From assembly GCA_017416145.1 (NCBI GenBank), contig JAFQDD010000023.1:1-64000 (forward strand): a stretch of 64,000 bases of DNA, given 5' to 3'. The notes under the pieces were generated by a model, which did not search any database, had not been told where the DNA came from, and saw only the letters and a program-made list of their open reading frames with translations. A program made the translations under genes and the position numbers. This DNA is from Spirochaetaceae bacterium. Its GTDB lineage: Bacteria; Spirochaetota; Spirochaetia; Treponematales; Treponemataceae. Shown in pieces: positions 24,457 to 32,811 of the stretch. Numbering within the stretch: position 1 is the stretch's first letter; the number at the start of each line of letters is the position of its first letter.

Positions 24457-25665
24457 ATGGAAAATAAAATAAACGTACTAGTTGTAGACGACTCAGCTTT
24501 AATGCGAAATCTTGTTTCAAAAATTATTAATTCAAGTCCAAATTTAAACGTAGTTGCCACAGCAATGAACGGAAAGTTTGCACTAGAAAAAATCCCACAA
24601 AGCAATCCTGATATCATCATTCTTGATGTAGAAATGCCAGTTATGAACGGATTACAGTTTTTGCAAGAACGGAAAAATCGCAAAATTGATATTCCAGTAA
24701 TTATGCTCTCTAGCGTTACTTCAGAAGGTGCAGTTGTTACAATGCAATGTCTTGAAATGGGTGCCTGTGACTTTATCCAAAAACCATCAGGTTCTATTTC
24801 TCTTGATATTAACAAAGTTGCAGTTCGTCTCACAGAATTAGTAACTAGTTACGGTGGAAATTATGCTAGTAAAAAACGAGGACTTTCTGGGTCAGCATTA
24901 CACACATATCTCACACTAGATGAGCAAACAAACAAAATAGAAATCAAAAAAACTCCAGAAGAAGAACCTGCAAAAGAAACCTCTAGAGAGGAAGCAGAAA
25001 GTCTTATTCCAAACAGTTTCCTAACTCCAGGTTGGGTTGCTCCTCCAAAAAAAATGGAAACAGTAACTCCAATTCGAGAGCCTGGTCGCATAGAAATTAT
25101 CGCATTAGGAATTTCAACTGGTGGACCAAACGCACTACGAGAGGTATTTGCTGATTTATCTCCAGATATCAAAGTTCCAATGCTTGTTGTACAACATATG
25201 CCAGCAGGATTTACCAACGAATTTGCTATGAGTTTGGACTCAATTTGTCCACTAGAGGTGAAAGAAGCCCAAGACGGTGATATTTTAAAACCAGGTCGAG
25301 TCTTAATTGCTCCAGGAAATCATCATATTATTGTTGAAAAACGTTCCCTTGCAAGTATCGTAAGAGTGATTGATACAGAACCTCGAAACGGGCATAGACC
25401 ATCCGTTGATGTTTTGTTTGAATCCGTTGCAAAAACTTATCAAAATCACGCCCTTGGTATCATTATGACTGGTATGGGAAGAGATGGTGCAGAAGAACTT
25501 GCTGAAATGCGAAAACAAGGGGCCAGAACATTAGGTCAAGACAAAGAATCTTCAATTGTATACGGTATGCCAAAAGTTGCCCACGAACTTGGAGGTGTAC
25601 AAAAACAAGTGCCTTTATCAGAAATGGCAGCAGAAATTAACTCAATTGTTTTGGCAAATCAATAA
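24457..25665 (+). CDS. cheB: Chemotaxis methylesterase CheB, 402 aa
   Basis: CheB removes methyl groups from, and deamidates, chemoreceptors once its receiver domain is phosphorylated by CheA. Residues 1-125 are the receiver: VVDDSALMRN acidic pair, IILDVEMPVMNG with the phosphoacceptor Asp57, and a conserved Lys in IQKPSG. After a variable, acidic linker (about 140-205) comes the methylesterase domain with the catalytic triad motifs GISTGGPNALREV (Ser), VQHMPAGFT (His) and MTGMGRDGAEEL (Asp). It follows cheR, and a dehydrogenase gene starts three bases after its stop. Confidence 0.95.
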   Translation: MENKINVLVVDDSALMRNLVSKIINSSPNLNVVATAMNGKFALEKIPQSNPDIIILDVEMPVMNGLQFLQERKNRKIDIPVIMLSSVTSEGAVVTMQCLEMGACDFIQKPSGSISLDINKVAVRLTELVTSYGGNYASKKRGLSGSALHTYLTLDEQTNKIEIKKTPEEEPAKETSREEAESLIPNSFLTPGWVAPPKKMETVTPIREPGRIEIIALGISTGGPNALREVFADLSPDIKVPMLVVQHMPAGFTNEFAMSLDSICPLEVKEAQDGDILKPGRVLIAPGNHHIIVEKRSLASIVRVIDTEPRNGHRPSVDVLFESVAKTYQNHALGIIMTGMGRDGAEELAEMRKQGARTLGQDKESSIVYGMPKVAHELGGVQKQVPLSEMAAEINSIVLANQ

Positions 25666-25667
25666 TT

Positions 25668-26618
25668 ATGAAAATTGTTATTTTAGACGGAAACGCATTA
25701 AATCCCGGAGATTTATCTTGGGATGGATTTAAACAATTAGGTGATGTAACCTTGTTTGATAGAACCCCAAAAGATTTGGTTGTTCAAAGAATCGGAGATG
25801 CAGAAATCTTAATCACAAACAAAGTAACTATCACTAGAGAAATCCTCAATCAATGCCCAAACTTAAAATATATTGGAGTTTTAGCTACAGGATACAATAT
25901 AATTGATACAAAAGCTTGTACTGAAAAATCCATCGTTGTTACTAATATTCCTTCCTATAGCACAAGTGCTGTAGCCCAAGCAGTTTTTGCCTACATTTTA
26001 GAGTATACAAACGGTGTTCATAGCCACAATACTTCTGTACAAAAAGGAGATTGGTGCGCTTCAAAGGATTTTTGCTACTGGACACATCCCTTAATCGAAC
26101 TAGCAAACAAAACCATTGGGATAATTGGTTACGGAAGCATAGGTCAACAAGTTGCAAAAATAGCAGTTGCCTTTGGTATGGAAGTTCTAGCATATTCTAG
26201 AACTCCTTCAAAAATTACAGCTCCTGCAAAAAACGTATCCCTAGAGTTTTTGCTACAAAACTCAGATTTTATCAGTTTACACGCACCTCTTACTCCAGAA
26301 ACAACTCACTTAATCAATGAAGACACACTTAAACTTGTAAAAAAAGGCTCTATGCTAATAAATACAGCTCGAGGTCCTTTAGTTGATGAAGTTGCAGTTG
26401 CAAAAGCTCTTAAATCTGGAATCTTATCCGCTTTTGCAGCAGATGTTTTATCCACAGAGCCTATGACAAAAGATTGTCCTTTTTTGGGTTGCGAAAACAC
26501 AATTATTACGCCTCACGTAGCTTGGGCTGGTTTCGAAACTAGACAGCGGCTTATGAATATCGCAGTTAACAATCTAAAAGCCTTTTTAGCAGGAAAACCT
26601 CAAAACCAAGTTTTTTAG
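25668..26618 (+). CDS. D-isomer 2-hydroxyacid dehydrogenase, 316 aa
   Basis: An NAD-dependent oxidoreductase of the D-2-hydroxyacid family, acting on small 2-keto/2-hydroxy acids such as hydroxypyruvate/glycerate. The Rossmann motif GIIGYGSIGQQVAKIA lies near residue 150. The catalytic Arg is in NTARGPLVDE, and the His in TPHVAWAG near the end; the intervening Glu region TEPM is also present. The closest relatives by pattern are glycerate dehydrogenases (HprA-like), but substrate is not provable here. The start is only two bases after the cheB stop, so expression is coupled to chemotaxis genes without an obvious metabolic reason. Confidence 0.85.
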   Translation: MKIVILDGNALNPGDLSWDGFKQLGDVTLFDRTPKDLVVQRIGDAEILITNKVTITREILNQCPNLKYIGVLATGYNIIDTKACTEKSIVVTNIPSYSTSAVAQAVFAYILEYTNGVHSHNTSVQKGDWCASKDFCYWTHPLIELANKTIGIIGYGSIGQQVAKIAVAFGMEVLAYSRTPSKITAPAKNVSLEFLLQNSDFISLHAPLTPETTHLINEDTLKLVKKGSMLINTARGPLVDEVAVAKALKSGILSAFAADVLSTEPMTKDCPFLGCENTIITPHVAWAGFETRQRLMNIAVNNLKAFLAGKPQNQVF

Positions 26619-26622
26619 ACAC

Positions 26623-27924
26623 TTAAAAATTAGTGTAAAATAATTTATCCAGCACAGTATCCTTTGGCTCATAATTTGGAACCCAATACTGATTTTCCGC
26701 CACAAACCTTAGTTGCTCATTTATGATTTTGTCGTTTTTAATGTAACTATTGCTGTGTCTTTCTTTGATTATTCCCTCTGAAGTCAAAGCTGCAAAATGT
26801 ATTCCAATATTTAAGATTTTTCCGTTTTGCAACAACATATCTTTTAATTCAGTAGCTTCTTCAATGCCCTCTTGAAGCATTTTATCAGCCAAAGAATACA
26901 AATCCAAATACAAATCTGTTGCTCCATAATTATTGTAATAGGATTTTACATCATTAAATAAAATATTAAAAAATTTTTCCTGAGAACTTTTATCTATTAT
27001 ATTTTCTCCAATTTTTTTTGCCAATTTATCAAATTTTTCACTAATTTTCCTTACTTGTTCCAATTCTAGATAAGAAATCTTTAACTTTTCATTTGAAGAA
27101 TACAAATTTTCAAAATGATTTACTGCAATTTTGCAAAAATCTTCTCCAGATTCTTGAGATTTTTCTAGATTTTTTGCAAATTCTGAAAATACAGTCTTAT
27201 AATTCCAACCATTTGCAGGTACCAAACCACTAGAACCAATAAAATATTTACCACAATCCTTTATCTCGTAAATATTTTCCAGCAGCATTCCGAAACAAGT
27301 ATCAAATCCTATAACAGAAAGATTTTTCTTATTTATAGCCTTTGCAAAATCAATTGTAGACATATAATCGCCAGAAGTATCATCCACCGCAACACCTCTA
27401 GTTTTTTCAGGAATATTTGTACTTTTGTAACCAGTTCCATGTCCCCACATAATCAAACCGTATTCTTGGCTAGGATATTCACCTTTTATAAAATCGATAG
27501 TTTTTTCCAATACAGAACTATCAGCTAGATTTATTTCAATTTCTTCATCAGTTTTTAGTCCCAATGGAGGACAAGCAATTCTTTCTGACACGATATCTTC
27601 TGAATCCTCAAAATCATTCTTAATTTTAAACAAAAAAGTTCCAGAATTTGAACTTAAATTCCCGTCCCCAGCAAAATCTACAAGAGCGAAAATCTGTATT
27701 TTATCTGAAACAGCCTTTGCTTCTTCCAATTCATTCAAATCTTCCAATGCAGAAGCTGACAATTCATTATCACCAGCCATATAAATGATAAATGTCCACA
27801 AAGGCTTAGATTTTTCAACTTCCTTTATTTCATTTTTTTCTATTTCTGGCAAATATTCGCAACCAAAAAAACAAAATCCCCAAACTAACAAAACCCACAA
27901 AATGTTTTTTCCAGTAATTTTCAA
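26623..27924 (-). CDS. Clostripain-family (C11) cysteine peptidase lipoprotein, 433 aa
   Basis: Family C11 peptidases cleave after basic residues. The catalytic pair is visible: His162 in MWGHGTGY and Cys210 in GFDTCFGML. An N-terminal hydrophobic stretch ends in FFGC (cysteine near residue 22), so the enzyme should be lipid-anchored. TTG at 27924 is the chosen start because GGAGG overlaps the alternative GTG four codons upstream. The gene is convergent with the dehydrogenase. It lies at the downstream end of the leftward block containing type II secretion genes, separated by 61 bases from a small lipoprotein gene. Whether secretion depends on that system is not known. Confidence 0.8.
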   Translation of the reverse strand: MKITGKNILWVLLVWGFCFFGCEYLPEIEKNEIKEVEKSKPLWTFIIYMAGDNELSASALEDLNELEEAKAVSDKIQIFALVDFAGDGNLSSNSGTFLFKIKNDFEDSEDIVSERIACPPLGLKTDEEIEINLADSSVLEKTIDFIKGEYPSQEYGLIMWGHGTGYKSTNIPEKTRGVAVDDTSGDYMSTIDFAKAINKKNLSVIGFDTCFGMLLENIYEIKDCGKYFIGSSGLVPANGWNYKTVFSEFAKNLEKSQESGEDFCKIAVNHFENLYSSNEKLKISYLELEQVRKISEKFDKLAKKIGENIIDKSSQEKFFNILFNDVKSYYNNYGATDLYLDLYSLADKMLQEGIEEATELKDMLLQNGKILNIGIHFAALTSEGIIKERHSNSYIKNDKIINEQLRFVAENQYWVPNYEPKDTVLDKLFYTNF

Positions 27925-27985
27925 CTTTTCCTCCACAATATAAAAATTATGCTTTTCAAAATCTACAGAAAGTTACCAAATCTTT

Positions 27986-28435
27986 CTAAAATGAAATCAA
28001 GCCAAGATAATCCGCCCAATATGAATTATCTGTAAAATGCACAGATTTCACGAAAAAATAATCAACATAATAGGGAGCTTTCGGTGGTGAAATAATTTTT
28101 TCATCCAAAGATACTTCAAAGTTTTTTTCATCTCCTGAATTTATCATCCCTTCAAAAGTTGCTTCAATATAATTGCTTGTAAGAAAAGGATTTCCTCCTT
28201 TTTCATTTTCATAAACTGTAAAACAAACTGTAATTTTGGAAATATCCTTTTTACTTGTGTTACAAAATGTAAATTTTACCCCAGAATAAGAAAATTCATT
28301 TTGGTCAGATTCTAAAGTTGCTTCAATATTTTTAATCACAAAAGGAATCGCTTGATTAAGATGATCACAAGAACTAAAAATCAAAGTAAACAAAATACAA
28401 AAAGTTAATAACATGATATTCTTACAATTTAACAT
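27986..28435 (-). CDS. Putative lipoprotein, 149 aa, function unknown
   Basis: Start at 28435 is supported by GGAGG a few bases upstream. A signal peptide (MLNCKNIMLLTFCILFTLIF) ends in a lipobox SSC with the cysteine near residue 23. The mature part is beta-rich (FSYSGVKFTFCNT, ISKITVCFTVYENE), like an immunoglobulin-type sandwich. Such small secreted domains occur widely, and no specific family is evident. It lies just after the secretion block and may be part of the same transcript. Confidence 0.65.
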   Translation of the reverse strand: MLNCKNIMLLTFCILFTLIFSSCDHLNQAIPFVIKNIEATLESDQNEFSYSGVKFTFCNTSKKDISKITVCFTVYENEKGGNPFLTSNYIEATFEGMINSGDEKNFEVSLDEKIISPPKAPYYVDYFFVKSVHFTDNSYWADYLGLISF

Positions 28436-28485
28436 TTTTCCTCCATGTACCATAAAATTATTCGCTAAGATGGTTCCCAAGATTT

Positions 28486-29730
28486 TTATTCATCTGGTTT
28501 TTGTATAATTTTTCCGTTTTTATCTTTTACAAGAACAACTTTTTCACCAGATGACAGAGTAATTTTTCCAATTATTTCTAGAGAATCATTCACAGGCACT
28601 TTTTTTTCAATTTTTACTGGTTGAAATTTTGTTTTTTCCTGTTTACACAGAGATTTTGTCAAATTTTCTGAAAAAACTTCTTCAAAGGAAAAACCATGAA
28701 ACTTTTCTTCCAAAGATAAAAAAACAATTTCACAAAAAATCTTTTCTTCTTCAAAAGTAGAACTTGTAGAAATATTTTTTATCACTTTCTCACTCTTGAA
28801 CGCATAATTTGATATTAGATTTTCAAAATTTTCCTTTTTCACAAAAAAACTTAAACTATGATTTTCAAGATTTTCATCTGATGGAAAAATCCCCGTTAAA
28901 ATCAAATTGTTCCGAAAAGAAATCAAAAATTCCTCATAGTCTTGATTTTGAAAATCCGAAAAATCTTCACTAGTTTTTTTCTTTAGAAAACAAACTTTTG
29001 TTTTCACTTTCTCGTTTTCATAGCTTACAGAATCAATTTTTAAAAGTATTTCATCCTGAGAAATATTTTTTTCAACTTTAAATTTTTCAAAATTATTTTT
29101 AATTTTCTCAGGATAAACTCCCAAAACTGCAAAATTGATTTTTTCATCAGATTGATTTACTTCAAAAGAAAAACTATCTAAAAACAACTCTGTGTTTTCC
29201 TCATAAAGTTTTTCAAAAAACTCAGAAAAAAAAGCACAAAAATCAACATCAATTCTTTCTTCCGCTACTAAAGTTGTTTGATTATCGTACTCCAATTTTT
29301 TTTCCACATTTGGCTCAATTAACTCTTTTTGCTTGTTTTCAAAATCCTGTTTTACACCAAAAGTACATCCAATTATCAATATTAAAGAAGTCAACAAAAC
29401 TCCCATTATCATATGGGACTTTGGAGTAAAAATCTGTCGCTTTGGGCTAGAAATATAAAATCTTGGCCTTTTTGATTTCATATATTTTGCTAAAAGCAGT
29501 TTGTCTACAACAATTACATTTGCAAACAATTTTTTTTCTTTTATCGTGAAAAAATATTCCCATTCGCATTGAACAGAAAATCTTGGATGATTTTTTTCCA
29601 TTTCCGAGGAGATGAAGTTTTTTATCTTCATTCTTTCTATCCACAATTTTTTTAGATTTATTTCAAGTTTGTATAATGAAAACTGAGATTCATCTAAAAT
29701 AATTTTCTTTGAAAAAAATATGCGATTCAT
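28486..29730 (-). CDS. Single-span membrane protein in the secretion block, 414 aa
   Basis: ATG at 29730 follows a GGAG site. Residues 1-110 are cytoplasmic in appearance, then one hydrophobic helix (IMGVLLTSLILIIGCTFG), then a long Lys/Glu/Phe-rich periplasmic part of about 280 residues. This layout (cytoplasmic head, single span, periplasmic domain) is that of assembly-platform proteins such as GspL or PilM/N-type components, and the position after gspG supports such a role. No sequence motif proves it, so it is labelled by topology only. It could also be a protein specific to this lineage. Confidence 0.55.
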   Translation of the reverse strand: MNRIFFSKKIILDESQFSLYKLEINLKKLWIERMKIKNFISSEMEKNHPRFSVQCEWEYFFTIKEKKLFANVIVVDKLLLAKYMKSKRPRFYISSPKRQIFTPKSHMIMGVLLTSLILIIGCTFGVKQDFENKQKELIEPNVEKKLEYDNQTTLVAEERIDVDFCAFFSEFFEKLYEENTELFLDSFSFEVNQSDEKINFAVLGVYPEKIKNNFEKFKVEKNISQDEILLKIDSVSYENEKVKTKVCFLKKKTSEDFSDFQNQDYEEFLISFRNNLILTGIFPSDENLENHSLSFFVKKENFENLISNYAFKSEKVIKNISTSSTFEEEKIFCEIVFLSLEEKFHGFSFEEVFSENLTKSLCKQEKTKFQPVKIEKKVPVNDSLEIIGKITLSSGEKVVLVKDKNGKIIQKPDE

Positions 29731-29794
29731 TTTGCTCCTTTTAATTTTTATACTAAAAAAACTTATATTCATTGATAAGCCAATTCCCCAAATT

Positions 29795-29965
29795 TTACAG
29801 TTTTGATTTTCGCTTTTCGATTTCTGATTCCTGTAAAACAATTACCTTTTCTCGAATTTCTAGTATTTTGTTTTTATATTCATAAATAAATTCAAGAATC
29901 GAAAAAAGTTTTGGCATTATTAGTACCAAAATTGTGAAAAAAAATATTAACTCAGTTAATTTCAC
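29795..29965 (-). CDS. Small hydrophobic membrane protein, 56 aa, pilin-like N-terminus
   Basis: GTG at 29965 is preceded by GGAGG. The N-terminus VKLTELIFFFTILVLIMPKL is a single hydrophobic helix that recalls the pilin/pseudopilin stem (T-x-E followed by hydrophobics) but without an obvious leader or Gly cleavage site. A charged helix follows to the end. It sits between gspG-side genes and the topologically GspL-like gene, so a minor component of the secretion apparatus is possible. Confidence 0.45.
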   Translation of the reverse strand: MKLTELIFFFTILVLIMPKLFSILEFIYEYKNKILEIREKVIVLQESEIEKRKSKL

Positions 29966-29989
29966 ATTATCCTCCAAATCTTTTAAAAA

Positions 29990-30163
29990 TTACAAAAACA
30001 TAATTTTCATATTTTCGTATAACTTTTCTAAATAGGCATATTCCAAAAAGCATTGATTCAAAATATGTGCCAATATTCCAAAAATCCCAAACAAAAAAAT
30101 TATAGCAACAAGAAAAACTCCACCCTCATCCTTACATTTTCCAAGAAACCAAATCTTCTTCAT
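29990..30163 (-). CDS. Small pseudopilin-like membrane protein, 57 aa
   Basis: The ATG at 30163 has GGAGG upstream. The protein starts MKKIWFLGKCKDEGG and continues with a hydrophobic helix VFLVAIIFLFGIFGI, similar to a type IV prepilin leader with cleavage after Gly, although the usual Glu at +5 is missing. It overlaps the end of gspG by about 30 bases in another frame, which suggests translational coupling. It may be a truncated minor pseudopilin. Confidence 0.45.
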   Translation of the reverse strand: MKKIWFLGKCKDEGGVFLVAIIFLFGIFGILAHILNQCFLEYAYLEKLYENMKIMFL

Positions 30164-30602
30164 TTCCAGTTCCTCCTTCTTGTCCGTCTGCTCCATAACT
30201 GATTATTTCATAAGGAACAACATCTTTTTCTGAAGCTTGATTTTTGTACACAAAATCGTTTCCCCAAGGATCAACTTTTACTTCACTTTCGATGTAGGGA
30301 CCTTTCCAGTTTTTCGGAATCGGATGCAAAACTGGTTTTTCCCAAAGTGCTTCAAGACCTTGCTCCGTTGATGGATACACGCCACAATCAAGATAAAAAG
30401 CATTAAGAGCCATTCGATAACTTAAAATCTGATTTTTCGCACTAAGAATTTTCGCTTTATCTACATATTTAAACGCAGATATTCCAACAGTAGCTGTCAA
30501 AATCAGCATAATTGCCAAAACTGCAATTGTTTCCACAAAGGTAAAACCATCATCCCAAAAAAACAGTTTTTTCCATTTCCGCCATTTTTTCTTTTTTTTC
30601 AT
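30132..30602 (-). CDS. gspG: Type II secretion major pseudopilin GspG, 156 aa
   Basis: After a very basic leader (MKKKKKWRKWKK) comes DDGFTFVETIAVLAIMLIL, the prepilin peptidase site and the hydrophobic stem with Glu at +5. The rest matches GspG: FYLDCGVYPSTEQGLEAL, GPYIESEVKVDPWGNDFVY, and YGADGQEGG, the calcium-site loop. GspG subunits build the short periplasmic piston that pushes folded proteins through the secretin. GGAGG precedes the ATG. No prepilin peptidase gene is present in this window, so it must be elsewhere. Confidence 0.92.
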   Translation of the reverse strand: MKKKKKWRKWKKLFFWDDGFTFVETIAVLAIMLILTATVGISAFKYVDKAKILSAKNQILSYRMALNAFYLDCGVYPSTEQGLEALWEKPVLHPIPKNWKGPYIESEVKVDPWGNDFVYKNQASEKDVVPYEIISYGADGQEGGTGNEEDLVSWKM

Positions 30603-30623
30603 TTAATCCTCCAAAAAATTATG

Positions 30624-31556
30624 TTAAAATGTTAAAAATACCAAAAAAGTATTTTTTATCAAAATCAAAAGATAGATTCCTATTCCCAAAATCAATATGC
30701 CTTCCGAATATTTTTGGACGGTTTCTAATCTTTGTTTTTCCACATTTTTTTCAATGAAAAAATATTCCTCAAATACTTCACGAAAATCCTTTATCCATTG
30801 AGTTTTTTCCATAAAATTAAGTTGCTTTTTCGAGAAAATTTTTAGTTGTTTTAAACAATTGAAAAAATCACTTCCCTCTTCTAAAAGATTTTGCATTTTT
30901 CCCAAAAAAAACAAATTTTTCGATTTGCGTTCTGAAATAATCAAAATTTGTAGTGCATCTTTTAGTGTGTAATTTTGTTGAAGTAAAAAATACAAGGAAA
31001 ACAAAAGCTTCTTTGGAAAAGTTGTTTTTAGAAAATTGTAAACAAACAAGAAAAAGGTAATGCAATAACTCATCAAAAATCCAAAAGCCATAAAAACTCC
31101 TCTTGTAATATTTTCATAGTTTTCATGTTTTAACAGAGTAAATGCAAAAAACTTTTCTTTATTTGTTATAAGATAAAAAGTTAGCAAACAAGAACAAAAT
31201 ACGATAAATGCTGGATACACAAAAACTGATAACAAATTTCTTTGGAAATTTTGATTTTGTTTTTCAGTTTCTACAATATATTCTAGATTTTTTTGAAGTT
31301 GAAAATCCTTTTCCTCCGATGAAATCAATGTTTTATAATTTTCTATTTCTTTTTCAAAACCACAAGAACATAGAGCATTATAAAAATCATAACCTTCTTC
31401 TAATTTTCTTTTGATTTTTTTAGCTAAAAGAGTTTTTTTGCTATTTTTCAAACCAGAATTTTCCAAAAGAGAAATTGATTTTTGTAATGAATATTTCCAC
31501 TTCATCAGATTTTGTATTTCTGAGAAAAACTTATATAGTTCCTTTTTCCTACTCAT
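30624..31556 (-). CDS. gspF: Type II secretion inner-membrane platform GspF, 310 aa
   Basis: GspF-type proteins form the inner-membrane core that couples the ATPase to pilus assembly. Three hydrophobic spans are present near residues 108-130, 150-172 and 285-305, with two helical cytoplasmic domains of similar design (SLLENSGLKNSKK and LKDALQILIISERKS, then LLEEGSDFFNCLKQ). It is shorter and more diverged than classical GspF of about 400 residues, so assignment rests on topology, the EGxDF repeats and operon position. Its start overlaps the end of gspE by eight bases. Confidence 0.75.
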   Translation of the reverse strand: MSRKKELYKFFSEIQNLMKWKYSLQKSISLLENSGLKNSKKTLLAKKIKRKLEEGYDFYNALCSCGFEKEIENYKTLISSEEKDFQLQKNLEYIVETEKQNQNFQRNLLSVFVYPAFIVFCSCLLTFYLITNKEKFFAFTLLKHENYENITRGVFMAFGFLMSYCITFFLFVYNFLKTTFPKKLLFSLYFLLQQNYTLKDALQILIISERKSKNLFFLGKMQNLLEEGSDFFNCLKQLKIFSKKQLNFMEKTQWIKDFREVFEEYFFIEKNVEKQRLETVQKYSEGILILGIGIYLLILIKNTFLVFLTF

Positions 31557-32811
31557 TTTCCTGCTTCCAAATTCTTTGTATTTTGTTTTCTCTCAAATAA
31601 TTGTCAAAATCTAAACTTGAAGATTCTTTTGCAATCATTTTTTTGACCTGCATTGAAGTTTCAAGAATTTCGCCCACAGCCTTTCTCCCACCACAATCCT
31701 GTTTTATAAGTTTTTGAGCCAAAGCTAATCCAAAAACCGAAGCAAGTAAAAATGGTTTTACGCCTAAATCCAACAAACGAGGAATTACGCTTCCACAATC
31801 CTTTGTATGCAAAGTTCCCAAAACTAAATGACCAGTTAAAGCACCTCGAACTGCAATCTTAGCCGTTTCTTCATCACGAATTTCTCCAATCATTATCACA
31901 TCTGGGTCGTGACGAAATGTGCTTTTTAACACTTTGTGATAATCAAGCTCCAATTCTTTTGAAATTTGGATTTGACTAACCCCCAGCAAAGAATATTCCA
32001 CTGGATCTTCAATTGAGATGATTTTTTGATTGCTGTCCTTTATCAAATTCAGCAAGGCTGCCAATGTTGTTGTTTTCCCAGCTCCAGTTGCTCCACAAAT
32101 CAAAATCAAACTGCTTTTTTTTTGAAGATTATTTTTCAAAATATCAACTTGTTCCCTAGAAAATCCTAAATCTTCAATCTTTGGTGGAATACAATTCCCT
32201 CGAAGTAATCTTAAGACCAAGGATTCTCCTAAAAACAAGGGAATAAACGAAGCACGTATGTCAGCTTCCAAACTCAAATTTTTGTAAGAAAAACTACCTT
32301 CTTGAATTTGTCGTGTATCTCCACCATTTAAATTGCACAAAACCTTAATGCGTCGACTTATTGCAGAAAACAGATTTCTTTCTAAAGTTTTGTGAAAAAT
32401 TAAATCTCCATTTTTTCGTAACCTAATTCGATATTTATCATCATAGGGCTCAAAGTGAATATCACTAATAGTGAAATCTTCCAAACATTCGATAAATAAT
32501 GCTTCCAAAAAATTTACAGCTGGAGACTCAGAAATATTTTCAATTTCCACGTTTTGTAATTGTATTTTTTCGGTTTTTGATTCTGCCAGTATTTCTGAAA
32601 TCATCTTTTTACATTGTTCTTTAGAAATTTCTTTATAAATTAACTCCCGAGGACAATTCCCTTCAAACAAGACAAAACTTTTGGTAATTTTCGATTTCAA
32701 TTCTTCATTATCTATTTCTGAAATTCCAATTATTAAAAAATCTTCAGTGTCTTCTAAAATCACAACATTATTGGTTAAACAAAACAAAGGGGATAATTCA
32801 AATTTTTTCAT
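31549..32811 (-). CDS. gspE: Type II secretion ATPase GspE, 420 aa
   Basis: The AAA-like assembly ATPase of the secretion system, on the cytoplasmic face. It has the Walker A CGATGAGKTTT (Lys246), an Asp box ISIEDPVEY, Walker B DPDVIMIGEIRDEETA and the His box GHLVLGTLHTKD. The N1 domain is short compared with the usual 500 residues, and the four-cysteine zinc motif typical of GspE is absent from the C-terminal region. Start and stop overlap gspD and gspF, so translation is coupled. Family membership is firm; assignment to secretion rather than pili rests on gspD and gspG beside it. Confidence 0.92.
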   Translation of the reverse strand: MKKFELSPLFCLTNNVVILEDTEDFLIIGISEIDNEELKSKITKSFVLFEGNCPRELIYKEISKEQCKKMISEILAESKTEKIQLQNVEIENISESPAVNFLEALFIECLEDFTISDIHFEPYDDKYRIRLRKNGDLIFHKTLERNLFSAISRRIKVLCNLNGGDTRQIQEGSFSYKNLSLEADIRASFIPLFLGESLVLRLLRGNCIPPKIEDLGFSREQVDILKNNLQKKSSLILICGATGAGKTTTLAALLNLIKDSNQKIISIEDPVEYSLLGVSQIQISKELELDYHKVLKSTFRHDPDVIMIGEIRDEETAKIAVRGALTGHLVLGTLHTKDCGSVIPRLLDLGVKPFLLASVFGLALAQKLIKQDCGGRKAVGEILETSMQVKKMIAKESSSLDFDNYLRENKIQRIWKQENE